Assembly (NCBI GenBank): GCA_030686995.1
Contig: CM060696.1
Location: 113,661,949-113,725,948 of the forward strand
Reading direction: 5' to 3'
DNA from: Artemisia argyi
Taxonomy: Eukaryota; Streptophyta; Magnoliopsida; Asterales; Asteraceae
DNA length: 64,000 nucleotides
Below the pieces are notes generated by a model. That model was not told the DNA's origin. It saw only the letters and a list, made by a program, of their open reading frames with translations, and ran no database searches. A program made the translations under genes and the position numbers. Below, one piece after another: positions 1 through 11,558 of the stretch (within the stretch, counting starts at the first letter, position 1; each line of letters starts with the position of its first letter).

Positions 1-675
1 TTAGGAACCCATAGCACCCTAAGAAGGTGTATGGTAGGATTAGTATAGATTTGTGGTGTTTGCAAGAGATTTGGTTGAAGTGAAAACTAGTTTTGAACCT
101 TGGAAATGGATTTCTAACAAGTTTATAAACATGCTGTCCCATTTTGTTAATTTCTGGAAAATCAGTAAATACAAAGTAAACTTTGGCAAAATTTTTAGAA
201 AATACTTTCAAAAACGAATCCGTAGGCGAAAGAACGGATTAAAAAGAGTTTATAACGAAGAAGTTATGATTTTTGCAAGATTGTTGACGAAAAGTATTTT
301 TCTGAAAAATAGTTGCTGTTGGACGTTTTTCGTCGGACAAAAAGAGGCTTTAGACGTAACCCGGAGGAGCCGAGTTTTCTAAAATATATTACTACATGTT
401 AAGACGTAACCGTGGATATAAAGAACAAGTAAAACGGGCTTATAACGACAAAGATATTCACGTTTCCATATCGGCAAAAATCCTCTATAATTGGCAGCTT
501 TTAGAAATAATAATAATAACACTACGTACTAAATTCTAGATTTTCTAGAAATATTAACCAAGTACCTAAATTCATAACTAATGACGTATTAGTGAACACA
601 AGTATATTTTCATCACCACAAGGCGTTATTTCAAGGATTTCAAACCGAGGATTTCAACACAAACATTGGTACATA

Positions 676-716
<41 letters not shown>

Positions 717-1793
717 TATATATATTGCAACTAGTTTATTTTTCTAATAGCCATATTTTCCTAAGTCTTGGAATATATACTTTTGATAACAACAAGTGTT
801 TTTCAAAGAGTAGAGTGGTATAGGAAACATGTGCATGGACATTCATAACATCATTTCATGATCTAAAGTAGATCGTTCATCATTCACATTAGGTTGCGGC
901 TAGTGTGCGCGCCTTGTTTTTCAGCTCATTACATGTTCATGGTACCATCATATTGGGTTGCGGCAACTAATTGTTCATTGGTGTTCATTTCATTTCATCA
1001 CAGTTTCATCAGTTAAGGTGAGTTTTCATAGCCCCGTTTTCAATTCAACATTTTTGATTGTTTTCAAATCCCACGGGGGGAATACATTGCATCAATCATT
1101 TTAGTACGAGCCCAAGTATTCAAACATATGTACATTGCTTAAGTTACCGCATTGCCATGTGATAAGTCCCCTGTAACATCATGAACAGTTAATTTACCGT
1201 TAAGCGAGAGTGAGTGGATAGATCTATCGAGGGTGACGCCTCCATCCGTGGTAGTGATTACCAACAGTAAGCGGATGCATTTCATGTCTTTTACATTTGA
1301 GTGTTTCGGCAGAACATTCAGGAGGGGCATAGTTTCATCAGTCATAGCTTCGGGGTCATGAGCTTAAGGTCTATTGTACAATTTTCATGAGATTTTTATC
1401 TTGCACTTTTACTTGTGGTGGCCGTACATCATTACATTTTACAAACCTATGGAATTCACCAACATTCGTGTTGACGTTTTAGCAATGTATTTCAGGTTAT
1501 TAAGGTAGCTCATGTGACATGCATTTGGACCTTCATGGAGTCGCGGAGTCGACGCGTCTCATCATTATTTCATGCACTTATGTAAACATTTGATCTATTA
1601 TGACTTGTTTTTCATAAACATGCAACACATTTTGGGGACCTCATTTTGTAAACTCTGGATTATTTCAATGATCAAATGCAGTATTTTCCAAACGACACTT
1701 TAGGTCGTTCAATGTAACTGTAACTGTGGTGCTATGACAGACACCCCCAGGTATTCCAGTCCGCTGCAAGTCAGGTAAATTGGGGGTGTGACA
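1..1793. mobile_element. 3' part of a long gypsy-type LTR, truncated by the window edge
   Basis: The stretch ends in GGGGGTGTGACA, a typical end of a long plant Ty3/gypsy LTR, and it has no coding capacity. It shares landmarks in the same order with the solo LTR at 34409-37357: a GGTGAGTT..CATAGCC block, then a G-run before an ATACAT motif, then a 'cttaagt..ccc' block followed by an 'acagttaattt/accgttaattt' block. The two are therefore related LTRs. No primer-binding site follows position 1793, so this is more likely a 3' LTR or solo LTR than a 5' LTR. An (AT)n tract lies at 679-714. The start and the TSD are outside the window. Confidence 0.6.
679..714. repeat. (AT)n microsatellite
   Basis: An uninterrupted AT dinucleotide tract inside the LTR fragment. 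Confidence 0.9.
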
Positions 1794-1953
1794 TGGATGA
1801 TGCCTAAAGGTAGCTTGACCACTACTTTGGTGTGTAGAGGAAGCAACACTGAGGTAGTTTGGAAGAGCTTCCTTTGGGAAATGTAGTCTAGTCTATTTGA
1901 TATATGTTTTGGAGGATAGATTTTATCTTCCATCTCATGATGCTATTGTTGTT

Positions 1954-2596
1954 AGGGGTGTTATCGGGTCAGGTTGAATCGGGTTTTTGATTTTGAAAAA
2001 ATGACCCGCAACCCAACCCGATAAGTAATCGGGTTATCGGGTTCGGGTTGTTGTCGGGTCGGGTTATTTAAGGTCGGGTGATTCAGGTTTATCAGGTTGC
2101 TTACTTGTTTAAATCAAACACAAAAAGAAAAGTATAAAAGTAAGAAAAAGTGTAAAAAAAAAGGGTAGTAGTAGGCTAACGTAAAGACCTTACACCAGAA
2201 TTGATGGGAGTGAAGTATAGGGCGTTGAATAATCTGCTTGACATCCAACAACAAAGGAAGAACATGATTGCTTATGAAGTTCATGTCCAGATGCTTGAAT
2301 ATGAGATATTAAAATAACAAATTATCCAACGTAAATTGAAGAGATGAATTACAAATATTATTAAACAAAGTATTTTTAAACCACTAAAAATGAAGAAATG
2401 TAGAACCATGCATTACAACTTAAATTTACAATATATAATAGTAATTGATTTAACCATGAGTAAATGAGAACGACAAACAGTTTTCGGCATGTTGTTACAC
2501 TGGTTACTAAAGTTTTATTACTTGTAAGTTACAACTTACAACCATGGACGAAGGATTTTATGGGCAGGGAGGGGTTGTGGCCCCAAAATTTTTTTT

Positions 2597-2637
<41 letters not shown>

Positions 2638-3226
2638 CCAAAAATTTGACTTGTAAGTACTAGTTTTATGCTATGTTTGTGAAACTAGGTGAAAATATGA
2701 AATATTATTATGTTAAGTTACATGTTGGCCCCCCAAATTTTAGAGAAGTACAAAATTCACATAAAATTACTAATTTGAATAATTTTGGCCCCCTGATTAA
2801 TTTGTTCAAGCTCCGTCCTTAATTACAACCTTTCCACAGTGCAAGTTTGATACAAAAACAAAATGACATCTTAACACTTAACATAACCATTGAAACATGA
2901 CTATATGAGCTATATAATTTCACTTCTAGCTTTCCCTTAAATAAAAAGATGGAGTAAAGAGTGTATATTTAACTAATTGACTATCTTATAAAAAAAATAT
3001 AAGTAAAAGTAACTAAATAAAAACTAGTTTAAAATTTTGCAGGTCTTATCGGGTTAACCCGATAAGATAAACAATCCAACCCGAACCCGACCATATAACA
3101 ATGTTGGGTTATCGGGTTATGGTCAAATTAACCCGATAAGCATTTTCAACCCGATTAGACCCGACCCTATAAGCCTTAATTGGGTTCGAATTCGGGTCGG
3201 GTCAACTCAACCCTATTGACACCCCT
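1954..3226. mobile_element. Non-autonomous hAT-like DNA transposon
   Basis: It begins AGGGGTGT and ends ACACCCCT, so the termini are inverted. The first and last ~150 bases are rich in GGGT/ACCC motifs (cgggttatcgggt and its complement), giving long inverted subterminal regions. The flanks (attgttgt / atttgttg) resemble a degraded 8-bp duplication, as expected for hAT. There is no transposase reading frame. A second MITE (2544-2822) is nested inside. Confidence 0.6.
2544..2822. mobile_element. hAT-type MITE nested in the larger element
   Basis: The flanks are a perfect 8-bp direct repeat, TTACAACC, at 2536-2543 and 2823-2830. The termini are imperfect inverted repeats (ATGGACGAAGG.. / ..GCTCCGTCCTTAA) of the CArkGGCGGA type common in hAT MITEs. 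The inside holds a 32-T run (2601-2632) and 'ggcccc' blocks, and codes for nothing. Confidence 0.65.
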
Positions 3227-3740
3227 AATTTGTTGCATCAATACTTCTATAATTGTTCCTTTGAAGATATAGATGTGTTGATGTAATAGTGAAATGTAGT
3301 CATGTGTAAGCATAGTATCTTGGGAGGATGGCTGGCTTTTGAATGAAGGGATTGAGACCTCTCACTAATGTCTAAATTCTTGATACTGTTATGAGGATGT
3401 TGCTATAGCAGTGTTTGGGATTTATTAATAGTGGGGAGGAAATGTAGATCCTAGTGAATGGGTGAAGTATGTTTGTTGTGTTAGACACACATATATGTTT
3501 GATAGTGTATTGTCTTATTGTATTCAAGCTTTAAAACAATATGGTAGCCTTAGTCTATTATGGCACAAATGTTTGAAAGTTGTGTTGTAGTTTGTTTGGA
3601 AAATTAATATATAATTCACCTTTTCAACAAAAAAACATTGACCTCAAGCTAAACACTTAACATACTAATGAAAGACAAGCCACAACATGCATACGACATG
3701 TCGTACACATGAAACCTAACCAGTTATACATGGCTTATAA
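3227..3740. other. Intergenic, no gene seen
   Basis: AT-rich unique-looking sequence between two transposons. All reading frames are short and broken. Nothing else recognised. Confidence 0.5.
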
Positions 3741-4101
3741 GGGTGCATTTGGTTTGTAAGTGGATTTAGATTTAGATTTAGATTTGGATTTGAAGAGCGA
3801 AATGATATAATATTATTAATAAACTTGTTTAAGGAATAAGAATTTTATGATATTTTAATACTTAAAAATGATAAAGTGATGGAAGAACCCACTTTGAAAG
3901 AAAAGTTTATACAAATGAGTGGTTGCAAATAAAATCATAAATCAACGAAAGCCAGCCAAAATCTCGCTATTTACCAAGGATTTGTAGAAAGTAGATTTTG
4001 AGGCATTACTCCTAATTCCAAAACCGATTACCATGTACCAAACAAATGATAAATATATTTTCAAACTAAACCTAATCCAAAGTAGCATACCAAACGCAAC
4101 C
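3741..4101. mobile_element. MITE, Harbinger/Tourist-like
   Basis: The 5' end GGGTGCATTTGGTTTG is mirrored at the 3' end by CCAAACGCAACC. Just inside are 'ggatttagattta' repeats, and near the other end their complement ('cctaatccaaa'), so the termini can fold on each other. The flanking triplets are TAA and AAA, an imperfect TWA duplication. No coding capacity. Confidence 0.55.
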
Positions 4102-4423
4102 AAAAAAGTAATTAAAAAACGGCAACAACCTAGACATAGCTAAACTTTAGGACAATCATCATGTATAGTTCCAAGAAAATAAGCATGTTAATTTGGATTA
4201 TGGATCAACGGTTTGTCAAACCGCCTATCATGTTCGATAAACGGGCCAAGTTTGGGATGAGTAGGTGTTAAATAAGGCAATCCGTCAACTAGCTTAACTA
4301 TACAAATTAAAAAATAAAAATAAATAAATAAATAAATAAATAAAATTGAGAACTGAAAATGATAAGTGGAACTTTTTAAAGTATATAATTAGTTTGTAAC
4401 GAATGAATGGATTTGTGATCTTA

Positions 4424-4719
4424 GGGCCTGTTTGGTTTGAGGTAATTACACTGTTGGACTAGACTCAAAGAAAAATGCGTTTGTTTAGATATTTGGGATT
4501 AGGATGTCGGGATCACAACCCATTGACACTCACTATTTCAAAAGTTATATGATTTGGAATATTGTGGGTTCTAACTATACTTCCTTCTCTCATTTCTTTT
4601 AATATTTAAAAATATCAAATTTAAATTTAAATTAATATTATAAAGTTAAAAAAATCATTTACTTATCAAAATCAAATCCTAATCCAAATTCTAAACCCAT
4701 CTACAAACCAAACAGGCCC
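4424..4719. mobile_element. PIF/Harbinger (Tourist-type) MITE with TTA duplication
   Basis: The inverted termini GGGCCTGTTTGGTTTG and CAAACCAAACAGGCCC are perfect over 16 bp. They are flanked on both sides by TTA (4421-4423 and 4720-4722), the Harbinger-type target duplication. The element is 296 bp, AT-rich inside, and non-coding. Confidence 0.8.
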
Positions 4720-4958
4720 TTATATTATTGAAGTTATATGTACTTTGTGTATGTTTTTATCAATTTTCATAATTAATAGGAGTATTCGTGCATAACAATG
4801 AGATTTTATAGCGACAAATAGTTTCACTGATAAAAAATGTTTGTGGGCTATAAACTCAAAATAATAAAAGTTTGAGGATTGGGATTAAACATAATGTTTT
4901 AAAACACGTTTCAACCCGGATGGTTCAACCGGTTGAAACCGTTTCGATCGAAAAAACG

Positions 4959-5030
4959 GGTCAAATTAAACCGGTCAACCCGCCGGATTGGGTAACAAAA
5001 TGGTCAAATTAAACCGGTCAACCCACCCAG
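4959..5030. repeat. Two-copy tandem repeat, period about 43 bp
   Basis: A block beginning ggtcaaattaaaccggtcaa starts at 4959 and again at 5002. The surroundings are rich in the same 'accggt/cggtt' words. Confidence 0.75.
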
Positions 5031-5279
5031 TTTGAAGCGACACGGGTCAACCCGGTTTTCGATGTGTATTAATGGTGTGTTAATAGTTTTCAGCTTTGCA
5101 TATGCTTTTTGAAAATAATGTAAGTTTCGTTAGATAAATGACTGAATTTTTAAATTTTTCTGAAAATAATGTAAGTTTTCTTAAATAGATAACTCAATTT
5201 TTAAGTTTGACCAAGATTAAGTTTTTTACTTTTTCACTTTTTTATTTTGACCTTTTTCTTTTTATAGATAGTATAGATA

Positions 5280-5442
5280 ATAATTTTGAGGCATAGACTA
5301 GTTAATCTTAACCTATCGGCATACAAGTTATAGACGTGCATATAAGTTATAGATAATAACTTATATGTATGTCTTTATCAATTTCCATAATTAGTATTAT
5401 AATTTTGAGACATAGACCAGCTAATCTTAACCTATCGACATA
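5280..5442. repeat. Two-copy direct repeat, period about 119 bp
   Basis: The block taattttgag..catagac.ag.taatcttaacctatcg occurs at 5281 and again at 5400 with a few substitutions. A further word, acaagttatagacgtgcat, occurs near 5324 and 5508. Confidence 0.7.
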
Positions 5443-5689
5443 CTAACCCGCTTGACTTGTTTGGTTAAACATATTACACGAGACATAAACGGGTCATACA
5501 AGTTATAGACGTGCATGTTAGAGTTGAGAATCTTGACACGTTTAGAAAATGAGTTGTGCTTGAGGTTGAGGCGATGCTGACCAGCAAACGCGTCAACTCG
5601 ACCACTACACTACACGATTGCCACCCCCAAGATATAAGGACTAGAAATGTAAGGTAACCAATAGTCAAAGGATAACTCATGCAATTAAC

Positions 5690-6833
5690 TTTTTCTTTCC
5701 TGGTATGTTATCTTGTTTCATTTCTACCAGGCTCCGCCTAGTATCACTGGTATTCGACCTCCCTCATCTTAATCTTAGTCTGTAAGTATATTTCACCATA
5801 TTATTTTAGCTGTAACTAATTTATACATTGTTTTATTAAGTTGGGTTTTCTTTTTTATATATATTTGTGTGGAAAGTATTATTTTGATATGTGTATGCTT
5901 TTCTTGATTTTGGGTTTTCTTGAAATTTGAAAATGACCCATTTGCTTAAATTGGGTTAAATTTGTTAAAGTTGAGAACTTTTTTGTGTTTCTGTTTAGGG
6001 TTTTGAATTAGCTTAGAGGCAGTGACTGAACTAGGGGTCTAGGGGGTGTCCCGTAAAAAACTTTCGTAAAAAACTAATTTGCACCCGGTCCAAAAAATGA
6101 GATAGGATTCTAATAAAGTACATTATTTCAGCATATCAGATCGTTTTGGTATATCACAATTTGTTAATATTTATTAGACATTTTAGGTTCTTTAAGGTGC
6201 AAGTTAGCGATTTGCCAAACTCAGATTGTTGGCTCATTTTGTATACCGAGCTAATCGTGCAAATGCCCATATTGCTGAACAAAGTCGTATTTTTTTTCTA
6301 GTAGTTTTTTAATTAAATTGTCGCTTGCTTTGATATAGGAGCAACAACCTTTACATACTATATTTATGAAATTAGTGCTTGAGGTGGCAAGGTGCCACAT
6401 CAAAACGGGTAATTTTTCTAGTACGGGTTGAAAGTTGAAATGGGCTGGTATAGGTTGGTTGTAAACATCTTTTTTTCTTGAGTGCTGTTAAAAGTTTAAA
6501 GAACCACTAATTATGATATGAAAACAATGTTATTGCCATGAGGATGTGAATATATAAAATAGAACGACTTAGGAGGTGTATGCGCTAAAAGAAGAAATTG
6601 GTCGAATTTCAGTCTGTTTAAGTTTCCCCTTCTAGGAGATAATACAGAAACCAAATCTATTTTTCCTTATGTAACTAAAACTGGTAAACCTGGTTCGTTT
6701 ATGCGGATTGTGCTTTTCATTTGTAAATGTGTGCATAAGTTCATAGTTCGTTCATTTTTTTGCAGCTTTATCTGTATAAAGAAATAACATCAACTCTTTG
6801 TTAGTGTAACCTCAATGTTCTCAAGTTGATGAG
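5690..6833 (+). other. Probable 5' UTR exon and UTR intron of the downstream gene
   Basis: A strong donor (GTAAGT at 5782) follows a CT-rich stretch. A strong acceptor (a T-run then TGCAG ending at 6765) lies 68 bases before the ATG at 6834. A UTR exon from about 5690 to 5781 joined to 6766 is therefore likely. The proposed intron has a hAT-terminus-like start (CAGTGACTGAAC near 6020) whose other end I could not find. Inference only. Confidence 0.35.
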
Positions 6834-9207
6834 ATGAGCTACCTCCAAGTCACTTCAGTACGGCCTTCTTTGCGTCTCCCAAATCAATATAACACACTCC
6901 GTAGATCAGATACACACGACATTTCTAACATACTTAATCTTCAAAATGCCAATAAACCGATCTTTGGTTCGTCAAAGAAATTCACAGAGTTAATGAAATG
7001 TAACGTGATACGAAGAACTGGTGCAACTCGTTATCAACAATGCACACCTGTCTGCTCATTTGGCGGCAAAGGGGAACCAAAAGATGGCAATGAGGTAAAT
7101 CATCTATTGTTTATATCATATGTTAGTACGTATACATGTATGTATGACTAGAGTTTCATAATAGGAGAGTTGAACCTAGTAATTCAGCAGGAAAATATCC
7201 TCTATCTTCATTGTTACATGATCTTTATTGCGAGCAGACCTATAAGTATGTTTATGACATTTGTAACACTAGTTAGTATTTTCGGTGATGATTAAAAGCT
7301 AATTTTACCGGGTGTAAAAACTTTTTACCTAAAAAAAAGCTAATTTCATCATCATGTGTGATTTTGTTAGCATGACTATATCTTATCCATGCCTTGTACC
7401 CTTTTGTTGACCTATTATTTGATGATTGATAAACGGCATTCTGTTTGTAAGCTACGAAAGGCTGCTTATGTGGTGAAATCATATGTGGTTATCTCAATGC
7501 TAAACCAGTGATGATACTCATGATCATGCTTACATGACTAGTAATTAGGTGAAGATAGCTGCAAGGAATATTCAAATTAAGAAAAGCTTGGGCTGGATTT
7601 GGAATCAGTCTAGAGTACTCCTAAAAGCTTAAGTGTTGGGCTAATGTAACCAACTATACTTACTGTTGTCAACCGGCTTTAGAAGCATGCTCACTTGTCT
7701 TCTTTGCACCCTTCCTACAATGCTGCCTACAAACTACCTGAACTGTATAAATGTCCTCTGTTCTGCTTATTCCTGCCTTCTGTCTACAGAGTTCCCCATA
7801 CCATTGTCTACGACCGAGATCCTCTTTTTGTGAGACATTTTGGCAACAATTGTTCAAGCTCCATTGTCTCAAACCAATATTCCCTTTCCTATTTCCCTCT
7901 TGTCACCCTGTCTTTCTACTCCTGCTCAAAGTAGGAAACTGAAAAGCTTTGTATATTTTCTTCCAAATAGTAATGGTCTTTCCCAGAGACTATTTATAAA
8001 ATTAACCTTCGCACTAGAACAAACTATATGTATATTGTTCATTTTGGTGAATAGAATGTGTATAACTCATATTGTTATTACAGGGCTACGCTTGAATATA
8101 CATGATCCGCTTGAAATTACATGATCCTAGATAGGATTCTAATAAACTACTTACATTATTTCAGAACTTCTATGCAACACATAGAAAACACAAGAGAAGT
8201 TTTGTTCTGGTTTTCTTCAAGCTTTTCTGGTTTTCTGTTTTGTCGACAGCAGTTGAGAAGCTAGTAAATCAGCAGGATTTGATCCTCTAAACATAAGATT
8301 ATTACTCCTAAAAGCGTAAGTGTAGAGCAATGTAAACAGTTCAGTACTAGAGATTTCTATTGTAATCACAGTTGATAAATGAAAAGCATAAGATTTCATT
8401 CCGAGATTCCCTTTTGTCATTCTTTCTTTTCCTCTATCTTCTTACCTTGTCTTTCTACTACAGTACTACCTGCCCAAAGATAACTCAACTCAGTTCTAAA
8501 CACCGTAACAATTGGTGCTTTCATTGACCCGTTCCAATTGCTTTTTCAGTAAGCCTCTTTGTGCACTTGCTTCAAGCTTCATCTACTTACGAAACTGGTC
8601 CAGCCCAATGTCATTAGCTTACGAAGCTTCTAGGTTATGAATTTCAGATATTTATGTGCATGGCCCTGCAAATGCATTTACCTGCAGATTCTTTGTAATG
8701 AAAACGTTAGTCCTTCCTCCATCACATCCAGGCTGTTTTTAAACCAATGATCGCTATCAATGCTCTTAGTCCTTATTTAAAGCATGGTTAACTTGCTGCT
8801 TTGATACCAAATTTTCATGTTATTGTTAGTGGTCATTCTGCCACCCAACATACTTCACCTTTTACTGCTCATGTCTTGGGGATTCTGTTGCCTAAGACTC
8901 TATGGTAACTCTTGGAAGTCTTTTGTATCAATAGTAATTTAAGGTTCGAGAGTTTATGCATGAATTCGGTCTTGGCAGACCACCTAATTGTATTGTAGGC
9001 ATTTTTGTAATTTTTCTATATGCTCTTAGGATAGCCCATAAGAATCTAGCTCCATTATCGATCATCTTAGAATCTATCAGCATATGTATGCAATACATTG
9101 AAAATACGGACTAGCAGTCAATAGTCATTGATGCCTGTTTGAAATTTGAAGCTCCTTCAATGGCTTAGACTTAGAGTGAAATTGTCCTAGACAAATGAAT
9201 ATTAGAT

Positions 9208-9253
<46 letters not shown>

Positions 9254-11558
9254 AACATAATTTTGTGTGAGTCATATTTTGCTAACCCAATCACTTGGCT
9301 TTAATACTATGCGATCTTTACGGTACATGTCTACTACAACTGACAAAGAACCTTCAATAAACATTTATTGACCAGTTGATCTTGATACATGATAATATTT
9401 ATAAATGACTTTTACATCTAGCGCACAAATATACCATTAAAAATCCATTTTCGGCTTATCAAGTACTTGTAGCTTCACAAGTTTGTGCACATATGATATT
9501 GAATGTATTTGAAGGGCTCTTATATTCTTCATCAAAGTGAGTATTGAATATGCCTCCTAGATGGAAGGAGTGGGTGATGTAATGTGGCTAGAGTAATTAG
9601 CTATATAAGCTCAACCAATTGAGGCACCCCTTTCATACAGATTCGGTGAAAATTTGTTTTAAAAATGTACATAGATAATAATTATCTGTAATATTTTGTC
9701 ATTGTACCTAATGTTTTAAAAATGTACATAGATAATATTTATCTGTAATATTTTGCCAAGTAGGGTAGCATGCAACTTTAGCAATGTCTAGATTGATTTC
9801 TGAGATAGTATGTATCTCTATATGCACATGTATATGTGTGTGTGTCTTTTGTTTCTCTCAGTTTTAGCAAATATATATCTGTGTTGCAATCAGCTAAAAG
9901 TAGTTTATGCGTTATGATAAAGATACAGTATGAGCCAAGGACTAAATTAGATTTCTTGCCAGGCTTCCCCATGGAAAGCTATTGAAAATGCTATGAGCAG
10001 TTTTAAGAAGGAACAGTCACTAGAGGATGTACTAAGACAACAGATGGAGAAACAAGATTACTATGATGGAGGAGATCCTCCAGGTGGTGGCGGTGGTGGT
10101 GGCAGCGGCGGTGGAGGGTTTGGTGGACCAGAGGACGAAGGCTTTGCTGGGATGTTGGATGATATACTGCAAGCGACTTTGGCAATCCTTGCGCTTATTG
10201 TTCTGGTAATATGTTTAATCAACTATTTCTGGTTTTTTCACAGCTGTTTAAAGAATTATCCTTATTTAAAATTTAAAATATTGGTTGATTTTGGTTGTGT
10301 TCTAAATCAAAAGGGCCAAAGTTGATCATTTGGATTAAGGAATGAGTCAAATGAATCGAAATAGGGTGAAGTCAACTAGATTATATATTTTTTGCCTACA
10401 ACCTCCTAATCTGTTTTCTCAACCATTTTTATTAGTATTGTATTAATATTGTTATAACATCTGTCATCTGTGAATTTTGTTAAATTGCGCATGAAAGTGT
10501 TAGTGGGTCAACTTAAACCCGTAATAAAAAGGTCCTGTTGCAATCCAATCTGGTTTTGACACATTACCTAACCCGGTGATATAAGCTGTCCCATGACTGT
10601 ACCGTGTGTACTGTATTAATCACTTGTTATGAGTATACCTTTCACCAAAAGCTGAACATATGATTTTCTCGACTCATTAGCCGTTGCAGAATATTAACGA
10701 TAACAAATTAATACATGGAAATATTGGTCAAATCACCTGTTTTCTGGCCTGGAAGCTAGAGACAATGCAAAAAAATTTGGGAACATTATGATCACTCATA
10801 CGAGTACGTAATGTTATCATAAAGTTCGCTGAAATATGTACTCAAATTCTTTTAAAAACAGCAATATTTGACTTCTTGTGTAACTGGGTACAATTATTTT
10901 CCCAGAAAAAAGGTAAATATGCAGAGCAATTTTCCCAGAAAAAAAAAGATAAAGAGCAATCCTCAATAATAGTTACATTATTTTTCTCGGTTGTATGCAT
11001 ACATTTGCTTTATAGTTGAATTTTTTGTTTGACCCACTTGAGATAAAACTTAACTAAAATCGACCCATTCATATTCTGAATGCAATCATCTTGTAAAACC
11101 TTAAGAATTTTTTTGATGTGCTGCTTTGGTGAAGTAACTATTGTTGTCTCTGTTTTCAGTACTTGTACATCATCGCGGGTGACCAAGTTAGGCTCTTCAT
11201 AACAGATACCTTTGACTTCCTATTGGGTAAAAAAGGTCCTCGTATAAGGACCATAATGTACGATTTTGCTCAATTTTATCAGAAGTTCAGAGCCAGAATT
11301 CCACAAGATCCATATTGGTTGGAAAAAGCAATCCTTCTTACCCCGACATACTATGATAGCCCTGAAAAGTATCAGCGCATTCTTAAGTCTTTGAACCGTA
11401 AAGATAAGCTAGATAGCGACAGTGATAGTGACGAAAACACATACAATGATAACGCTTATGACGAGGATTCAGATGATGAAAATGCTTACACTAAGAAGGC
11501 TTACAGTGATGACCAAGACGACAATGCTTACAGTGATGATGCCGATGAGGAATATTAA
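6834..11558 (+). CDS. Glycine-rich single-TM protein with acidic C-terminal tail, putative plastid membrane protein
   Basis: Three exons fit together in phase 0: 6834-7094, 9963-10205 and 11160-11558 (300 aa). Each junction has GT..AG (GAG|GTAAAT, TTGCCAG|GCT, CTG|GTAATA, TTTTCAG|TAC). Exon 1 is rich in Ser, Thr, Arg and Asn with few acids, like an organelle transit peptide. Exon 2 has a charged segment, a Gly run (about residues 114-127) and a hydrophobic span (about residues 149-168, ATLAILALIVL continuing into exon 3 YLYIIAG). Exon 3 carries a globular segment (DPYWLEKAILL, YDSPEKYQRIL) and an acidic Asp/Ser/Glu tail with repeated NAY triplets. The architecture resembles uncharacterised glycine-rich chloroplast envelope proteins of plants. 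I do not recognise a function. Intron 1 (2.9 kb) contains retrotransposon debris. Confidence 0.75.
7695..7890 (+). pseudogene. Decayed Ty3/gypsy integrase fragment inside intron 1
   Basis: In the + frame near 7695-7850 the translation contains a HP.YNAAYKLPELY segment and then VPHTIVYDRDPLFVRHF. This corresponds to the integrase core of gypsy elements (HP.tA..va..f, then P..IVSDRDp.F). A one-base shift then restores WQQLFKLH, the usual continuation. No other intact pol domain is present, so it is a relic. Confidence 0.6.
7940..8530 (+). mobile_element. Possible LTR end and primer-binding site of the same gypsy relic
   Basis: A region ending in CCGTAACA is followed at once by ATTGGTGCTTTCATTGA, a sequence resembling LTR/primer-binding junctions of some plant gypsy elements. 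It lies downstream of the integrase fragment, so the order here is integrase, LTR, then leader. The 5' border of the LTR was not found. Confidence 0.3.
9209..9250. repeat. Poly-A tract (42 bp)
   Basis: An uninterrupted A-run in intron 1. It could be the tail of a retroposed sequence, but no matching target duplication was seen. Confidence 0.9.
9656..9755. repeat. Two-copy tandem repeat, period 57 bp
   Basis: gttttaaaaatgtacataga begins at 9656 and again at 9713, each followed by an attatctgtaatattttg-like sequence. It lies just before exon 2 of the gene. Confidence 0.8.

Noticed and set aside
53..382. 109-codon + strand frame
   Set aside because: It lies in the LTR fragment, has no family motif and has an unusual composition; a chance frame.
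6018..6300. hAT element in the UTR intron
   Set aside because: Only the left terminus (CAGTGACTGAAC) resembles a hAT end; no matching right end or 8-bp duplication found.
10003..10185. Minus-strand frame opposite exon 2 of the glycine-rich gene
   Set aside because: His/Pro-rich only because it is the complement of Gly codons.
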